From assembly GCF_001761485.1 (NCBI RefSeq), contig NC_090772.1:62001-126000 (forward strand): a stretch of 64,000 bases of DNA, read 5' to 3'. A program made the translations under genes and the position numbers. The notes beneath the pieces were generated by a model. It saw nothing but the letters and a program-made list of their open reading frames with translations. It searched no databases and had not been told where the DNA came from. This document shows positions 22,109-31,447 of the stretch, piece by piece. The stretch is from Yarrowia lipolytica. Its lineage: Eukaryota; Ascomycota; Dipodascomycetes; Dipodascales. How positions within the stretch are numbered: the first letter of the stretch is position 1; every line of letters begins with the position of its first letter.

Positions 22109-22927
22109 ATGCCATCTCCATCGCACTACTTCGACCCCGTGGGTGGCAATTGGCGCCATGTTACCCCCAATATCGTGATCCACTCATGTCCCTTTACCCG
22201 TGCCTGTTTGCTGAATTTTGGCGGCCGCATGACCCTCATCAAGTTGCAAACCGAAGACGAGGGCGTGGTTGTTTTTGCACCTACTCCGTACGGCAAGGAG
22301 AGCCAATCTGCGCTCAAGCTCCTGGCTGGAGACACTCCTAACGTCAAGTACTTGGTGGCTCCTGATTTCGAGCATCATATGGCTCTCAAGGGTTGGAAAG
22401 AGGCCTTCCCTCAGGCTCTCATCATCGGACCCGAAGAGCTGCGGGCCAAAAAGAAGAAGGAAGGACTCGATATCGATATTGTACTGAGACCCCAGGACGG
22501 ACACAAACTGCTCCAGGGCAAAACCCTGGCTGCCATTGGGTTTCCCGAGGAGCTGGTGGCCGAGTTTGATGTCATGTACCTTCCCAGCCACCAGAACAAG
22601 GAGATTCTCATGTATCACAAGCCCAGTGAGACGCTGATGGAGGCCGACGCGATTTTCAACACCCCTTCCTATGAGCAGTACAAGGACTGTAGCACCAATC
22701 CCCGTGGATTCATCTTTCCCAACATTATGAACAAGATGGGCTTTGAGGGTTGTCTTCAACGAACAATGCTTCCCAAAATCTACAAGGACAAGTCTGCTGC
22801 TCGGGAGGCGTTCAAGCAGCTTATGGAGCTGGATATTCAGCGGATCATACCTTGTCACGGAGAGCTCATAGAGTTCCCTCCTACTGAGATGCGAGCCAAG
22901 CTTGCCAAGTTGGTTTCCAAGTTGTAG
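22109..22927 (+). CDS. DUF4336 / metallo-beta-lactamase-fold protein
   Basis: This is a 272-residue soluble protein. The pattern matches the DUF4336 family, a metallo-beta-lactamase-like fold of unknown enzymatic role. An N-terminal strand region contains TLIKLQTEDEGVVVFAPTPY. This is followed by VKYLVAPDFEHHMALKGW, with the His pair at 89-90. Then come a central AxFPxALIIGPE segment and a C-terminal RIIPCHGELI, with a likely metal-binding His at 250. The length is typical. No signal peptide is seen. It is intronless, with an ATG in the context CAGCCATG. An enzyme activity is not claimed. Confidence 0.8.
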   Translation: MPSPSHYFDPVGGNWRHVTPNIVIHSCPFTRACLLNFGGRMTLIKLQTEDEGVVVFAPTPYGKESQSALKLLAGDTPNVKYLVAPDFEHHMALKGWKEAFPQALIIGPEELRAKKKKEGLDIDIVLRPQDGHKLLQGKTLAAIGFPEELVAEFDVMYLPSHQNKEILMYHKPSETLMEADAIFNTPSYEQYKDCSTNPRGFIFPNIMNKMGFEGCLQRTMLPKIYKDKSAAREAFKQLMELDIQRIIPCHGELIEFPPTEMRAKLAKLVSKL

Positions 22928-23700
22928 CCCCGAGGAAGTGCCATAGGTTGTATATAGAGGATGTATATTAGTCAGTACAAGTACAAGTATTCTCGACGAT
23001 CTCCCCACATTTCATTCTGTTCTCAAGGACATGCCTGTGGAGCACGTTACATTGCGCATTATATGCATCATTTTATGCGAGGTGTAGACGCCTTGAATGG
23101 GAGCTGTATAGATCTGCCTACAAGTACAAACTCTGGGAATGAGACACGATATAAATACAAGGACTCCCAGTTTTATCAGACGTTCAATTGACACCGATAC
23201 AACAACGCAATGACTCTTGCACGACTGTGGCCCGGCCGGCGAGCGATCGAGGCAAAGAAAGCAGGGTGCAGTGGAGGATGCAGCCATCCCGTCAAGTCTC
23301 CTCCCGATTCTTTTGGACACGCCTTTGATTTGTTACAGGGGTGGTGCTGACCGAGCTGATGAGATACTTTTAATTGTGGTACCAACACGAGACCAATGGC
23401 GATATTGCTGACAGAGTCAGCCGTGTTAGGTTCTGCCCAGAATTGCTCCGATATATACTGCCTTGTTGGTGAGAGTGTCGATTGATCATTAATACTAAAG
23501 GAACAATGACAATCACTCCAAAACCGGACTCAGCTGACAGCACCAGTGACGCTCAACCCAGGTGCAAGTATGTCGTATGACAGCTACAGGTTTGCAGACA
23601 TGGGTGGTTATATAGAGATGGGCTCAAAGACCTGTACACAACTCAAGACATCCGTACGATACCACAATATCGCACCACAACCACGGGTCTACTACAATAC
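22928..23700. other. intergenic stretch upstream of the zinc-knuckle ORFs
   Basis: No clear gene is seen. A 42-residue ORF near 23209 has four Cys and two His residues, but not the spacing of the zinc-knuckle ORFs downstream. A TATA-like GGTTATATAGAG lies about 90 bp before the first knuckle ORF. Confidence 0.5.
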
Positions 23701-23856
23701 ATGACCACAATGGCCAACTCGGAGCAATGCAAGTACTGTCGCAAGTTTGTGTACAAAGCTCTGTGGGAGACACATGTTCAAGAGTGCAAGATTGGAATTG
23801 GGATAGCTGCTCACACGGGGGAGTCTGCTGGTACAAGTCCCAAGACTAAGCGGTGA
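23701..23856 (+). CDS. C2HC zinc-knuckle microprotein, copy 1
   Basis: This is a 51-codon ORF with one zinc-knuckle pattern C-x2-C-x11-H-x3-C (Cys10, Cys13, His25, Cys29). A short polar, Ser/Thr/Lys-rich tail follows. The spacing equals that of UBZ4/Rad18-type ubiquitin-binding fingers and related C2HC fingers, but assignment to that family is inference. It starts at an ATG in the context CAATACATG. It is the first of five nearby ORFs with the same spacing (three plus strand, two minus strand). It has no signal peptide or membrane segment. It is too short for most annotation pipelines. Confidence 0.6.
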   Translation: MTTMANSEQCKYCRKFVYKALWETHVQECKIGIGIAAHTGESAGTSPKTKR

Positions 23857-24418
23857 TGACATGTAATGAATTATGACGGTAGGGTATTGATTGAGGTAGA
23901 GTGTATTGATTAATGTAGAGTGTATTGATTAATGTAGAGTGTACTGATTGATGTAGAGTATCACGATCCCTCGCAGTCTCCATAACTATACAGCAAAGTC
24001 CAGTCAAAATCTTGCAATGAGGTTGATGGCCGTATCGCTATTGATTGAACCTGCGTCATATTGCGTACTCGTACCCGACGAGCCCCAAAAAACCACAAGA
24101 CGAGAACAAAGTCCCTACTGCCAGCCCATCTGACCTCTCGGCTGTGGAATACTCATCTTTACCAGAGGTATAACAAAGCATACAGTGCAAGATCACGTAT
24201 AGTACAATAGTTCCAAAGCAGCCTCCACTTGCCCCACAGTTCAATGTCTCATGGAGTCCGCCATCGATACGGTGAGTACGATGGGTGCGGTGACTTCTAA
24301 CGTTGTTGGAGCTAGAACACTCTTGTGGGACTCGTTTAAATGGGGCCAATCAGTCCTATTTCAGGTGACTACAAGCCGACTCATTCCCAGTTGTACTGTT
24401 CGTCTCCTTGCCCGTCCA
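23857..24418. other. spacer between knuckle ORFs 1 and 2
   Basis: This contains an 18-bp tandem repeat just downstream of ORF 1 and no gene. An upstream in-frame ATG of ORF 2 lies at 24251. Confidence 0.55.
23881..23962. repeat. about 18-bp tandem repeat, 4 units
   Basis: Units of the form GTAGAGTGTATTGATTAAT are repeated about four times with few changes, right after the first zinc-knuckle ORF. Confidence 0.85.
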
Positions 24419-24544
24419 ATGTCAAACACTCAGTCTCTCAAGGCCATCACTCAGTGCGACTGGTGTAGGGAATTCATGACTGTTCGTGAAGAACGACGCC
24501 ACCTCCAGGTGTGCCCCAAAAAGCAAAAAGGCAAGAAAAAGTGA
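24419..24544 (+). CDS. C2HC zinc-knuckle microprotein, copy 2
   Basis: This is a 41-codon ORF with C-x2-C-x11-H-x3-C (Cys13, Cys16, His28, Cys32) and a very basic C-terminal tail of Lys and Gln (PKKQKGKKK). The frame is open up to another ATG at 24251, which would give 97 residues. The shorter start is preferred because the other copies carry 7-12 residues before the first Cys and the extension has no sensible composition. The basic tail could mean nuclear location or RNA/DNA contact (inference). Confidence 0.6.
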   Translation: MSNTQSLKAITQCDWCREFMTVREERRHLQVCPKKQKGKKK

Positions 24545-24711
24545 CTGCTTAAAAAGTCAGGGCCACAGATCGGCTGACCTTCTCTCTTGCTCATCACTAC
24601 ATCACTCGAGCCTAGCAGCCCTACTGTCGGTAGCTCCACTCAACTAGCTCCACAACCTACAAGTAGCTCCACTCAACCTAGATCAACTCATACACTCTCT
24701 TCACTACAACA

Positions 24712-24810
24712 ATGCAGCGACATGAAAAGAAGGGTGTTCGGTGTCAGTATTGTGGAAAGAGTATCCATATCGACGACTGGCATTTTCACAAGGCCAAGTG
24801 CAACACATAG
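24712..24810 (+). CDS. C2HC zinc-knuckle microprotein, copy 3
   Basis: This is a 32-codon ORF, almost nothing but the knuckle: C-x2-C-x11-H-x3-C with Cys11, Cys14, His26 and Cys30. The start has a strong yeast context (CTACAACAATG). The stop follows two residues after the last Cys. It is the smallest of the five. Such a protein would be a minimal zinc finger; whether it is translated cannot be told from sequence. Confidence 0.55.
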   Translation: MQRHEKKGVRCQYCGKSIHIDDWHFHKAKCNT

Positions 24811-25338
24811 AGACTGCTTATTTATTAGTAATTGATGATCATGACTGAAAGGTATTTGATGTACTACAAGTAGCCTGTATCGCATTCAGTACATACTGTA
24901 CTGTACCGGACTATGGTCGAAAATACGCATTCGGTGGACGGTCAAGATGTGTTTCAGAAGAACCGCAGGGTGTGTACTACACTTTCTGTATGAAAGGAAG
25001 TAGGAAAAGATGGAAGATATGGTCGATGGAGTTGAATTGATTTTAGAGCGGTGAGAGAGAAGTGTGGTATCTCCAATACAGCGATAAAACCCCTTTTATA
25101 TTAAGGGCTATATATATATATATATATACAGTTATACAAGTATATCACAACTCACACACCTACAATATACACTACTGTACACTACATGTCAAGTCACACT
25201 CCATGATGCAATATCAAATTATCTTCTCGAAGAGAGCTGGAGGTGATGCTTATGGCCACAACTCAGAAATGCAGAAAACGAGACGAAGCTGAAATGCAAT
25301 AATGCGATAAATGAAATGGCTAGTAAACAATCAATCAA
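24811..25338. other. spacer between knuckle ORFs 3 and 4
   Basis: No gene is seen. A TA run lies at about 25112-25130, with scattered TACAAGTA words. It separates the plus-strand copies from the minus-strand copies. Confidence 0.55.
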
Positions 25339-25575
25339 TCACTTGACGCTCTTGAGCTTCTGATAGTACTCGGAACATGCCTTGATGTGGGTGTCAAACT
25401 CTTTGTAGGGATAATAGCCCTTGCAAATGTCGCACATTTGAAGAGTGTTGTTCAGGTCGTCACTCATGGTGTGGTTGGTGTGATTGGTCTTTTTGGTGGT
25501 TGTGGTTGTGGTTGTGGTTGTGTTGGTGGTGAGAATAGCAGTGGTGGTTTTGTACGTGGTGGGTGTATTTGGCAT
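25339..25575 (-). CDS. C2HC zinc-knuckle microprotein, copy 4, with Thr-rich N-terminus
   Basis: This is a 78-codon ORF, or 42 codons if it starts at the second plausible ATG (25467). The knuckle is C-x2-C-x11-H-x3-C near the C-terminus, with an aromatic-rich loop (GYYPYKEF). The longer form has an N-terminal low-complexity Thr run encoded by a simple repeat of ACC/ACA codons. That run may be an expanded leader rather than protein. The tail is EYYQKLKSVK. Confidence 0.6.
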   Translation of the reverse strand: MPNTPTTYKTTTAILTTNTTTTTTTTTKKTNHTNHTMSDDLNNTLQMCDICKGYYPYKEFDTHIKACSEYYQKLKSVK

Positions 25576-25791
25576 TGAAGAGTATCAAATAAGAGATTCG
25601 GAGAGGGATGATATAGTGGCAGATAAGAGATTGACCCTGATCACTGGGTGAGCGGTGGATCATGAGCTGTAGGTCACAGATGCAAGGTGAAACTGTACGT
25701 GATGACGGGCAATGGGGCTCAAGGCTGACGTTGAAGTTGTGATTTGCCCTCTTTCTCGAAAATTAATATCGAACAGGCCCCGTTTTGAGGC

Positions 25792-25923
25792 TCACGACCA
25801 CTTGTTGATCTTGCCGTTTTTGGCCCGACCCAGCATCAAGAAACAGGCGTCGATGTGCACCCGAAAGTCCTTCTCGGAATACTTGGCTCCGCAATACTGG
25901 CATCTGATCATCTCTTCGGTCAT
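25792..25923 (-). CDS. C2HC zinc-knuckle microprotein, copy 5
   Basis: This is a 43-codon ORF with C-x2-C-x11-H-x3-C (Cys8, Cys11, His23, Cys27) and a tail with LGRAKNGKINKWS. The beginning of the knuckle (CQYCG) matches copy 3 exactly, which argues that the copies are related rather than chance finds. The start ATG at 25923 is preceded by GCCA. Confidence 0.6.
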   Translation of the reverse strand: MTEEMIRCQYCGAKYSEKDFRVHIDACFLMLGRAKNGKINKWS

Positions 25924-25990
25924 TGGCGTACAGTAGGTGGTCAGAACCAAAAACACGAGCTCTTATTTTTCGCTACCAGACTACAGGCCC

Positions 25991-26022
25991 CCATGCCACC
26001 CCATGCCACCCCATGCCACCCC
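25991..26022. repeat. 10-bp tandem repeat, 3 units
   Basis: The unit CCATGCCACC occurs three times in a row with no change. Confidence 0.9.
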
Positions 26023-26898
26023 AGAGGCCCCAAGTCCCACTAACAAAGAGGTGCGTTTTGTGGCCTAGGTGCAGCGCAGCACAAGGGCTGTCTTGCATGT
26101 ACCCCGTCTACGAGTGGTGTGCAACTAATTATGTAATCTTTTGCTGTGAATGGGGTAGTCCATCGAAAAACAAACCGGTGGCAAGTATTCTTGCATCGTC
26201 GTGACACTGGATCGGACCCACTACAAATAGCCTCTTCTAACCTCTTCATTGTTGTTCTCCGCTTAACATTTAGAGTCTCGTATCCAACCTAATTTGGAAC
26301 TTACGAAACGAAGCTCGATCTCGTTCTCGTGATGCAGGCGATGGGGCGGCATCGTCTTCTTTTTTTGTGGAGACAGCTTCTCTGGTGCAAGAGGTAGCAA
26401 ACATGGGTGCAGACAGGGAGAAATACAAGCGCAATGTCTTTGTCTACGTTTTCTTCTCAGTGTCTTGATCCGGAAGGGTCTAACAGAACTTGCAGGTCTT
26501 TCAACCCCAGAGCATGAGTCAGCTTTGTTAAGACGGAATAATACACCGCAGCCTCAACAGAAATGGTTTGTAGGGGACAAAAAGAGATGGATCTGCTGGG
26601 TGCTGAACTGGGCCTCTCGCAAAAGTCTAGGGCACCCTAAGCGATAAATATACCACTTTTCTATTCTTGAGCATACAATATTCATCGGCCGGAGTAAAGT
26701 ATTTTCCCATAAAAAAAAGAATAAAAGAATAAAAAATAAAAAAGTATAAAAAGGATGAAAAATCGAGAATGAACCATTAGAAAAATAATAATAATCCACG
26801 CAATGAATTGGATATGGATGGGGAAAGATTGGGGTACGAAAATAAAATAAAATAAAGAGTCTTGAGAATGTTGGTCCAAACAGATTGATTGACTGATT

Positions 26899-26995
26899 GA
26901 GCACTGACTGAGCTCCCTAACTGTGAGCACTGATTGAGCTCCCGGACTGAATGAGCACAGAGTGAGCTCCCGGCCTGAATGAGCACAGAGAGATT
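26899..26995. repeat. imperfect tandem repeat, about 27 bp
   Basis: Units containing GAGCTCC..ACTGA..GAGCAC are repeated about three to four times with modest divergence. Confidence 0.8.
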
Positions 26996-27581
26996 GAACT
27001 ACTATGTAGGATTATGTTCAAGATGTAAACTTCGAGAATGATATGCCGCGCGCTGCTTGGCCTAGTACAGCTTTGGCAGCATTCTTCGAACCAACTTCAA
27101 GTTTGGATATAATTTGATTTGATTTGATATAATTGATTGTACTGCTGTACAGTATTACCAGTATTGTATTGATTCAACCAAGCGGCCATGACAAGAGCAA
27201 GATGAAGTGACAAAGATATTTGCAGCCTCGAACTCATCGAAATGCGCGCACACCGAAACGAGCACCTAAATGTTTATCTGTGTATGGTTTATTGGACGCC
27301 AATAACCCGGCTTATTGCAAGTACAGTAGGTCAGTATATAGCTGTAACGGATTATTAGAATATTTTTTCTTCTTCCTGGAATAAAAGAAAGCTAACTCGA
27401 ATTTGACACGGATTGACAAGTACGGGAGCCAATAGTACAGTATGTATCCGTATAAAGGTGGCACACGGCTCACTGTGCTATCATAGAAACTGCTGTCTGA
27501 TACCCCAGTGGAACTACAAAAACCACATCATCTGGTTTCTCTCACTCTACAGCAAGTTGTTCGTTAATGCAATAAATTAAT

Positions 27582-29396
27582 CTACAAATACTTTTGCAAC
27601 CACTCCACTTCAATGGCTGATGCAATGTCCATTCTCTGGACGTTGAGAGTGACCTTTCGCTGCACATAGTCATCTCGAATGCCGTACACTTCTCCCTTTG
27701 AAGCTCCTGTTCCTCCCTTGGAAGCTCTTCCCTTACCATTGATACCCAGGTTCTTCTTGCCACAGATACCGGTGATGTTGATAACCGAGTACGACTCCAG
27801 TGCGCTACAAACATCGAGAAACTCGTTGAATGGCAACGGGGACAGCATGCGGTGTTTCTTGCAGCTGCTGGTGTAGTGATCAAAGAGTCTCTGGATAGTG
27901 AGAGGCACATCGACTCCAGAGGTTATGGCTTCAATGGAGAGCTGCTTTTCGGCAGACGCCACTGTGCACAGGACGGCCTTTTGCTGGAGATTGAGCATCT
28001 TGATTCGCTGTGAGTTATTTCCTCCAAACACCTGGCTGCATACTCTTGCCATGGTTGCAATTGAGACGACTGGTTTAGAGACTGTAGATGGGTCGTTTTG
28101 AGCCAGTTTCTGGATGAACTCTTGTTCAGAGATTTCCAGAGCCTTCCGACAAATGTCAAAGGCCTTTCTCAGGTCTCCAGTGTTTGCCGATGCTTTTCTG
28201 GCACACAATTGGATCGCAGCAGGGTGGATGGCCATGGTGGTTGGGGCCACAGCAGGTGTCTTGTCTGTAGGAGTGTGAGGAGGGGTTAGAGTGAGGGTAG
28301 TAGGGTCAATTTGAGTCTTTTTGGGTGTGTTCAGGGGGGACAGAATCAAGTCTTCTTCCTTCTTAACGACAACCTCTTTTTTCAGGGAACTGTGCTCCCT
28401 GGAGAACTCGTCTGATGCCTTCACAATACGAGACTTGATGATGGAGGCAATCTGAACCGCGTCATAGGGCTTGAATTTCAACAGCTGAGGGTAGAAATTA
28501 TTCGCCTTGAGTCGTGGCAGAAATCTATCAGTCAAATCCAGAGCATTAGCAATACCAACGAGAATCAACCGCGAACCCTTGCAGAAGGCCCATTCGAAAA
28601 TGCGAAACAGAATGTCCTGATCTCTAGTCATGATATGGTCGATCTCGTCGAGCACCACGATTGACGTGCCTCGCTCAGCAAACTCTTTAGAAGTCTGGCA
28701 CATGAATAGCTCCTCGAGTTTCGCCACACTTTTGTCAAACGAAATGTCTGCGGACAAGGCCTCATTCTCCTCAACCCCACTCAACTGTTTGTAAATGAGG
28801 TTCATGATGGCTCGCGCGCTCGGAGCCAGCATGCAGTTGATACTAGCAACCTTGATTCCCTCCTTGCCCCGAAATACCTTGTCCATGACTCTCTGAAGGA
28901 GGGCCGTCTTGCCTGTACCTGGAGGTCCACTCACGTACAGTGCAGCACCAGGTTGAGAGTACTTTGCCTGCAGTCTGCCTTCAAAGTAACGCAGCAACGT
29001 TGCTTCCTCAACTTGTCGACCAACCATTTCCTGGTCAGCAGCCAGGATGTGTCCCTTGCTTCCTCGAGAAAACATGCTCTTGATTTTGTTCAACTCGACC
29101 AAGTGGGGATGAAGCGGAGGTGGTGATGCGAAAGACGACCCTGAAGTGGCCGAGGAATCGGTGAATGGATCACATGACTCTCTCGGAGGAGACAACACAC
29201 GAACTGAGTCGTCCTCAAAACACTCCACCTTGCGTCGCTTCAAACACAAGGGTTCCGTGGACACCCCTCTGTCCACCTCTCCAACCTGCTGACCCCCCAT
29301 ATCTTCTCCCTTGTTCACCTCGAGCTCCTTGAGAGGCACCCGGATGGGCTCCCGTCGCACTCGCTTCTGTGGTCGTTTCGGTGTTGCAACTGCCAT
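27582..29396 (-). CDS. CDC6: DNA replication licensing factor, Cdc6/Cdc18 type
   Basis: This is a 604-residue AAA+ ATPase of the Orc1/Cdc6 group that loads the MCM helicase at origins in G1. Walker A is GPPGTGKT (about residues 157-164) and Walker B is VVLDEID (about 247-253). Sensor-type residues follow in a region with LILVGIANALDLTDRFLPRL, typical of Cdc6/Orc1. A C-terminal winged-helix region contains LQQKAVLC and FLDVCSALESYSVINI. Possible CDK sites (TPKR at residues 5-8, LSPLNTPKKTQ in the middle insert) fit known cell-cycle control by phosphorylation. The long insert between the AAA+ core and the sensor II region is low in complexity. Length is close to fungal homologues (513-577). Orc1 is excluded because there is no BAH domain. 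It starts at the first ATG and no intron is seen. Confidence 0.9.
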   Translation of the reverse strand: MAVATPKRPQKRVRREPIRVPLKELEVNKGEDMGGQQVGEVDRGVSTEPLCLKRRKVECFEDDSVRVLSPPRESCDPFTDSSATSGSSFASPPPLHPHLVELNKIKSMFSRGSKGHILAADQEMVGRQVEEATLLRYFEGRLQAKYSQPGAALYVSGPPGTGKTALLQRVMDKVFRGKEGIKVASINCMLAPSARAIMNLIYKQLSGVEENEALSADISFDKSVAKLEELFMCQTSKEFAERGTSIVVLDEIDHIMTRDQDILFRIFEWAFCKGSRLILVGIANALDLTDRFLPRLKANNFYPQLLKFKPYDAVQIASIIKSRIVKASDEFSREHSSLKKEVVVKKEEDLILSPLNTPKKTQIDPTTLTLTPPHTPTDKTPAVAPTTMAIHPAAIQLCARKASANTGDLRKAFDICRKALEISEQEFIQKLAQNDPSTVSKPVVSIATMARVCSQVFGGNNSQRIKMLNLQQKAVLCTVASAEKQLSIEAITSGVDVPLTIQRLFDHYTSSCKKHRMLSPLPFNEFLDVCSALESYSVINITGICGKKNLGINGKGRASKGGTGASKGEVYGIRDDYVQRKVTLNVQRMDIASAIEVEWLQKYL

Positions 29397-30750
29397 CGTT
29401 TTGTGTGTATTGAAAAGGATGTGTCGAAAGATGTTACGTGCGCCCTCCCACTTATATCAATTACATGTCTGTTTTTGGCTTAATGAAAAACGCTAATTGT
29501 GTGCAGATGCGTTGACGCGTCGGAATGAGCAAAAACGCCAGGAAAACGAAACCAAATCGGGCCATTGCGCGTTCCATTGGAATGGTCACGTGATAAACCA
29601 TGGCTTCGACGCGTTGCACCGGAAAACCGTCCCCAATATCCTTCAATAGGCGCCCTCATCTTTGCGCCCCTACCGTCAATCCAATTAATGCAATGCACCA
29701 GCCTCAATTCTCACCAGAATAAAGTTGGAGGTGAAGGGAATGTGGGTGAGAGAGAGAGAGAGAGGGAGAGAGAGAGAGAGAAAAGGGAAGACAAGAGCAT
29801 CAACAAGAGAAGAGATGGAACCCGATATATATGACAGTACACTTGTACAATCACGTGACCCCTCCATCCGATGTCGCATATTACTCGTTATCCACTCTGC
29901 GCTTCAACTACGAGCCGCTATCCTCTTCATACAGCACATGCGTCAAAGCAAAACACGCGAGGTCACCTACCAGACCGTGCAGACGTGACCCACGCAGGAG
30001 GGCGACGCGTGTTGGGACAAGGGAGAGAAAGTGGAATATTGGGGGAGGTGAAATGGATAGGCAAAAACGGACGAAAATAATAGGACAAAATAATGACCAT
30101 ACTAAACAGGGACTGAATATAAGACCAAATAAGACGTTTCAGCGTTCTTTTATACTCTCTCGAACGATTTATATCTATGGTAAGACCATATCAAACGCTT
30201 CTTGAAGCACACCACCAAACATGGCTGCACATGATTGACGCAGATCTGGGCTGATGGAGGGCGTGGAGAAAGGATGTGGATAAAGAGCAGTGCTGTGCAA
30301 ATCACGTGATACAAATCGAGTGTCGATTTCCATGGTCATTGTTTCTACTAGCTCTGAGAGTTGTACCTGTTGTGGGCTTCGTTGGTCTGCTGTTATTGTA
30401 TGGCCAGCCTCCTCCACTTGTATAGTTGCAGATGTAGAGGATAAATATTATAGAATATCGGGGTTCATTTTAGACAGTATATAATAATGGCAATCTTCAA
30501 ACAAACTTACTGTATATAATGTAGTTGTATTTTCTCATGGATTGTCCAAGTGATGTGCTGAAATACGATACTTGTTGCCCTGCGATGTTTGCACAATGTA
30601 TACTGAACAACAATTCGGTCATTTTTTAAAAAAATGACAAGCGGTGGGAAAAAGTGCATCAATAGATTTGGGAGAACATTCCGAGTCCAATGGTAGTATG
30701 ATATTTACATTTCATGGTGCAAAACAGTATTATTTTCTCATTCTAACACT
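29397..30750. other. intergenic stretch, no gene seen
   Basis: CDC6 promoter side. It includes a GA microsatellite at 29748-29782 and a TATATATGACAGT tract. Two ACGCGT (MluI cell-cycle box-like) words lie at 29514-29519 and 29609-29614, within about 220 bp upstream of the CDC6 start codon. ACGCGT is the binding word of MBF-type regulators of G1/S genes in yeasts. No other gene is seen. Confidence 0.55.
29514..29614. promoter_or_regulatory. two ACGCGT boxes upstream of CDC6
   Basis: ACGCGT occurs at about 29514 (TTGACGCGTCGG) and again at about 29609 (CGACGCGTTG), 120-220 bp upstream of the CDC6 start. In yeasts this word is the MluI cell-cycle box bound by MBF and is common upstream of G1/S replication genes. 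A regulatory role here is inference. Confidence 0.5.
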
Positions 30751-31447
30751 TCAAGATTGTTCTCTATTTTGTTCAGTAACCTCGGGGCTGATTCGGCCTG
30801 TCTTGTCGGGCACCTTTTCAGTCCTGTGGCCCACAAAAGTAACAAACACAGACCAAAGTGACCATTTCTGAAAAGACTGCTTCACTCTCTCTAAACGAAG
30901 GAATCTGTGGACGATTGAGGACTGACACATGTCAGTGCTGACCGTCACTTGTGTGCTCAGCAAAAAACAGTATTCAAACAAGACAAGCCATATCCAGAGA
31001 GCAGTCAACATACCGTACTCGGCCATTGCCTCAGAAAAGACATTCTAGGCCTCATAATCAAACCATAGTCGAGGGTCTCAGGCCTGTGAATACCAGAGCC
31101 GACGACAGCAGACAAGATAGGTACACTTGGTTGGGCATACAAACATCAGACAAAAAGTCTTGATTGGTCCTTCACTTCATCTGACATCAATCTAGCGCCG
31201 TGCCAGCAGCCATGAAGCACAAGCCGATGTAGAGAACCGCAGTGACCAGGCCAAGAGTTGTAATCCGAAGTTCTTGACGGTTCTTGAAGACGGTGGTGGT
31301 TAAATCAGGGTGGAGAATCCCAGGAAGATGACGACGCTCAGAGAAAATATACCCCAGAGTGCGATTGTTTCTCCATGTTCTTATAAGACACTCAATAGAG
31401 CCGATACAACCCAGCGAGCTCCAAGAACAATTGCGACGAAAAAGCAT
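30751..31447 (-). pseudogene. decayed membrane-protein gene, unknown family
   Basis: On the minus strand several hydrophobic, protein-like stretches lie in different frames. They include FVAIVLGARWVVSALLSVL and a piece ending LYIGLCFMAAGTALD before a stop at 31187. Further down comes MLTALWIWLVLFEYCFLL with an 80-residue polar tail to 30751. Each looks like a transmembrane segment, but no continuous gene and no usual intron signals are present. I read it as the broken remains of one or two host membrane-protein genes with several disruptions. No family is recognised. Confidence 0.35.

Larger units (their letters stand above)
25924..27581. other. intergenic stretch with tandem repeats
   Basis: No gene is recognised. 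It holds two tandem repeats (25991-26022 and 26899-26995), an A-rich tract (about 26708-26770) and the probable 3' end region of CDC6 near 27550. Confidence 0.55.

Noticed and set aside
23209-23350. 42-residue ORF with several Cys and His near the zinc-knuckle cluster
   Set aside because: The spacing (C-x3-C and distant H and C) does not match the shared pattern, so it is not counted as a sixth copy.
24251-24418. Longer form (97 residues) of zinc-knuckle copy 2
   Set aside because: The added part has no motif, and the other copies have short leaders. It is kept only as an alternative.
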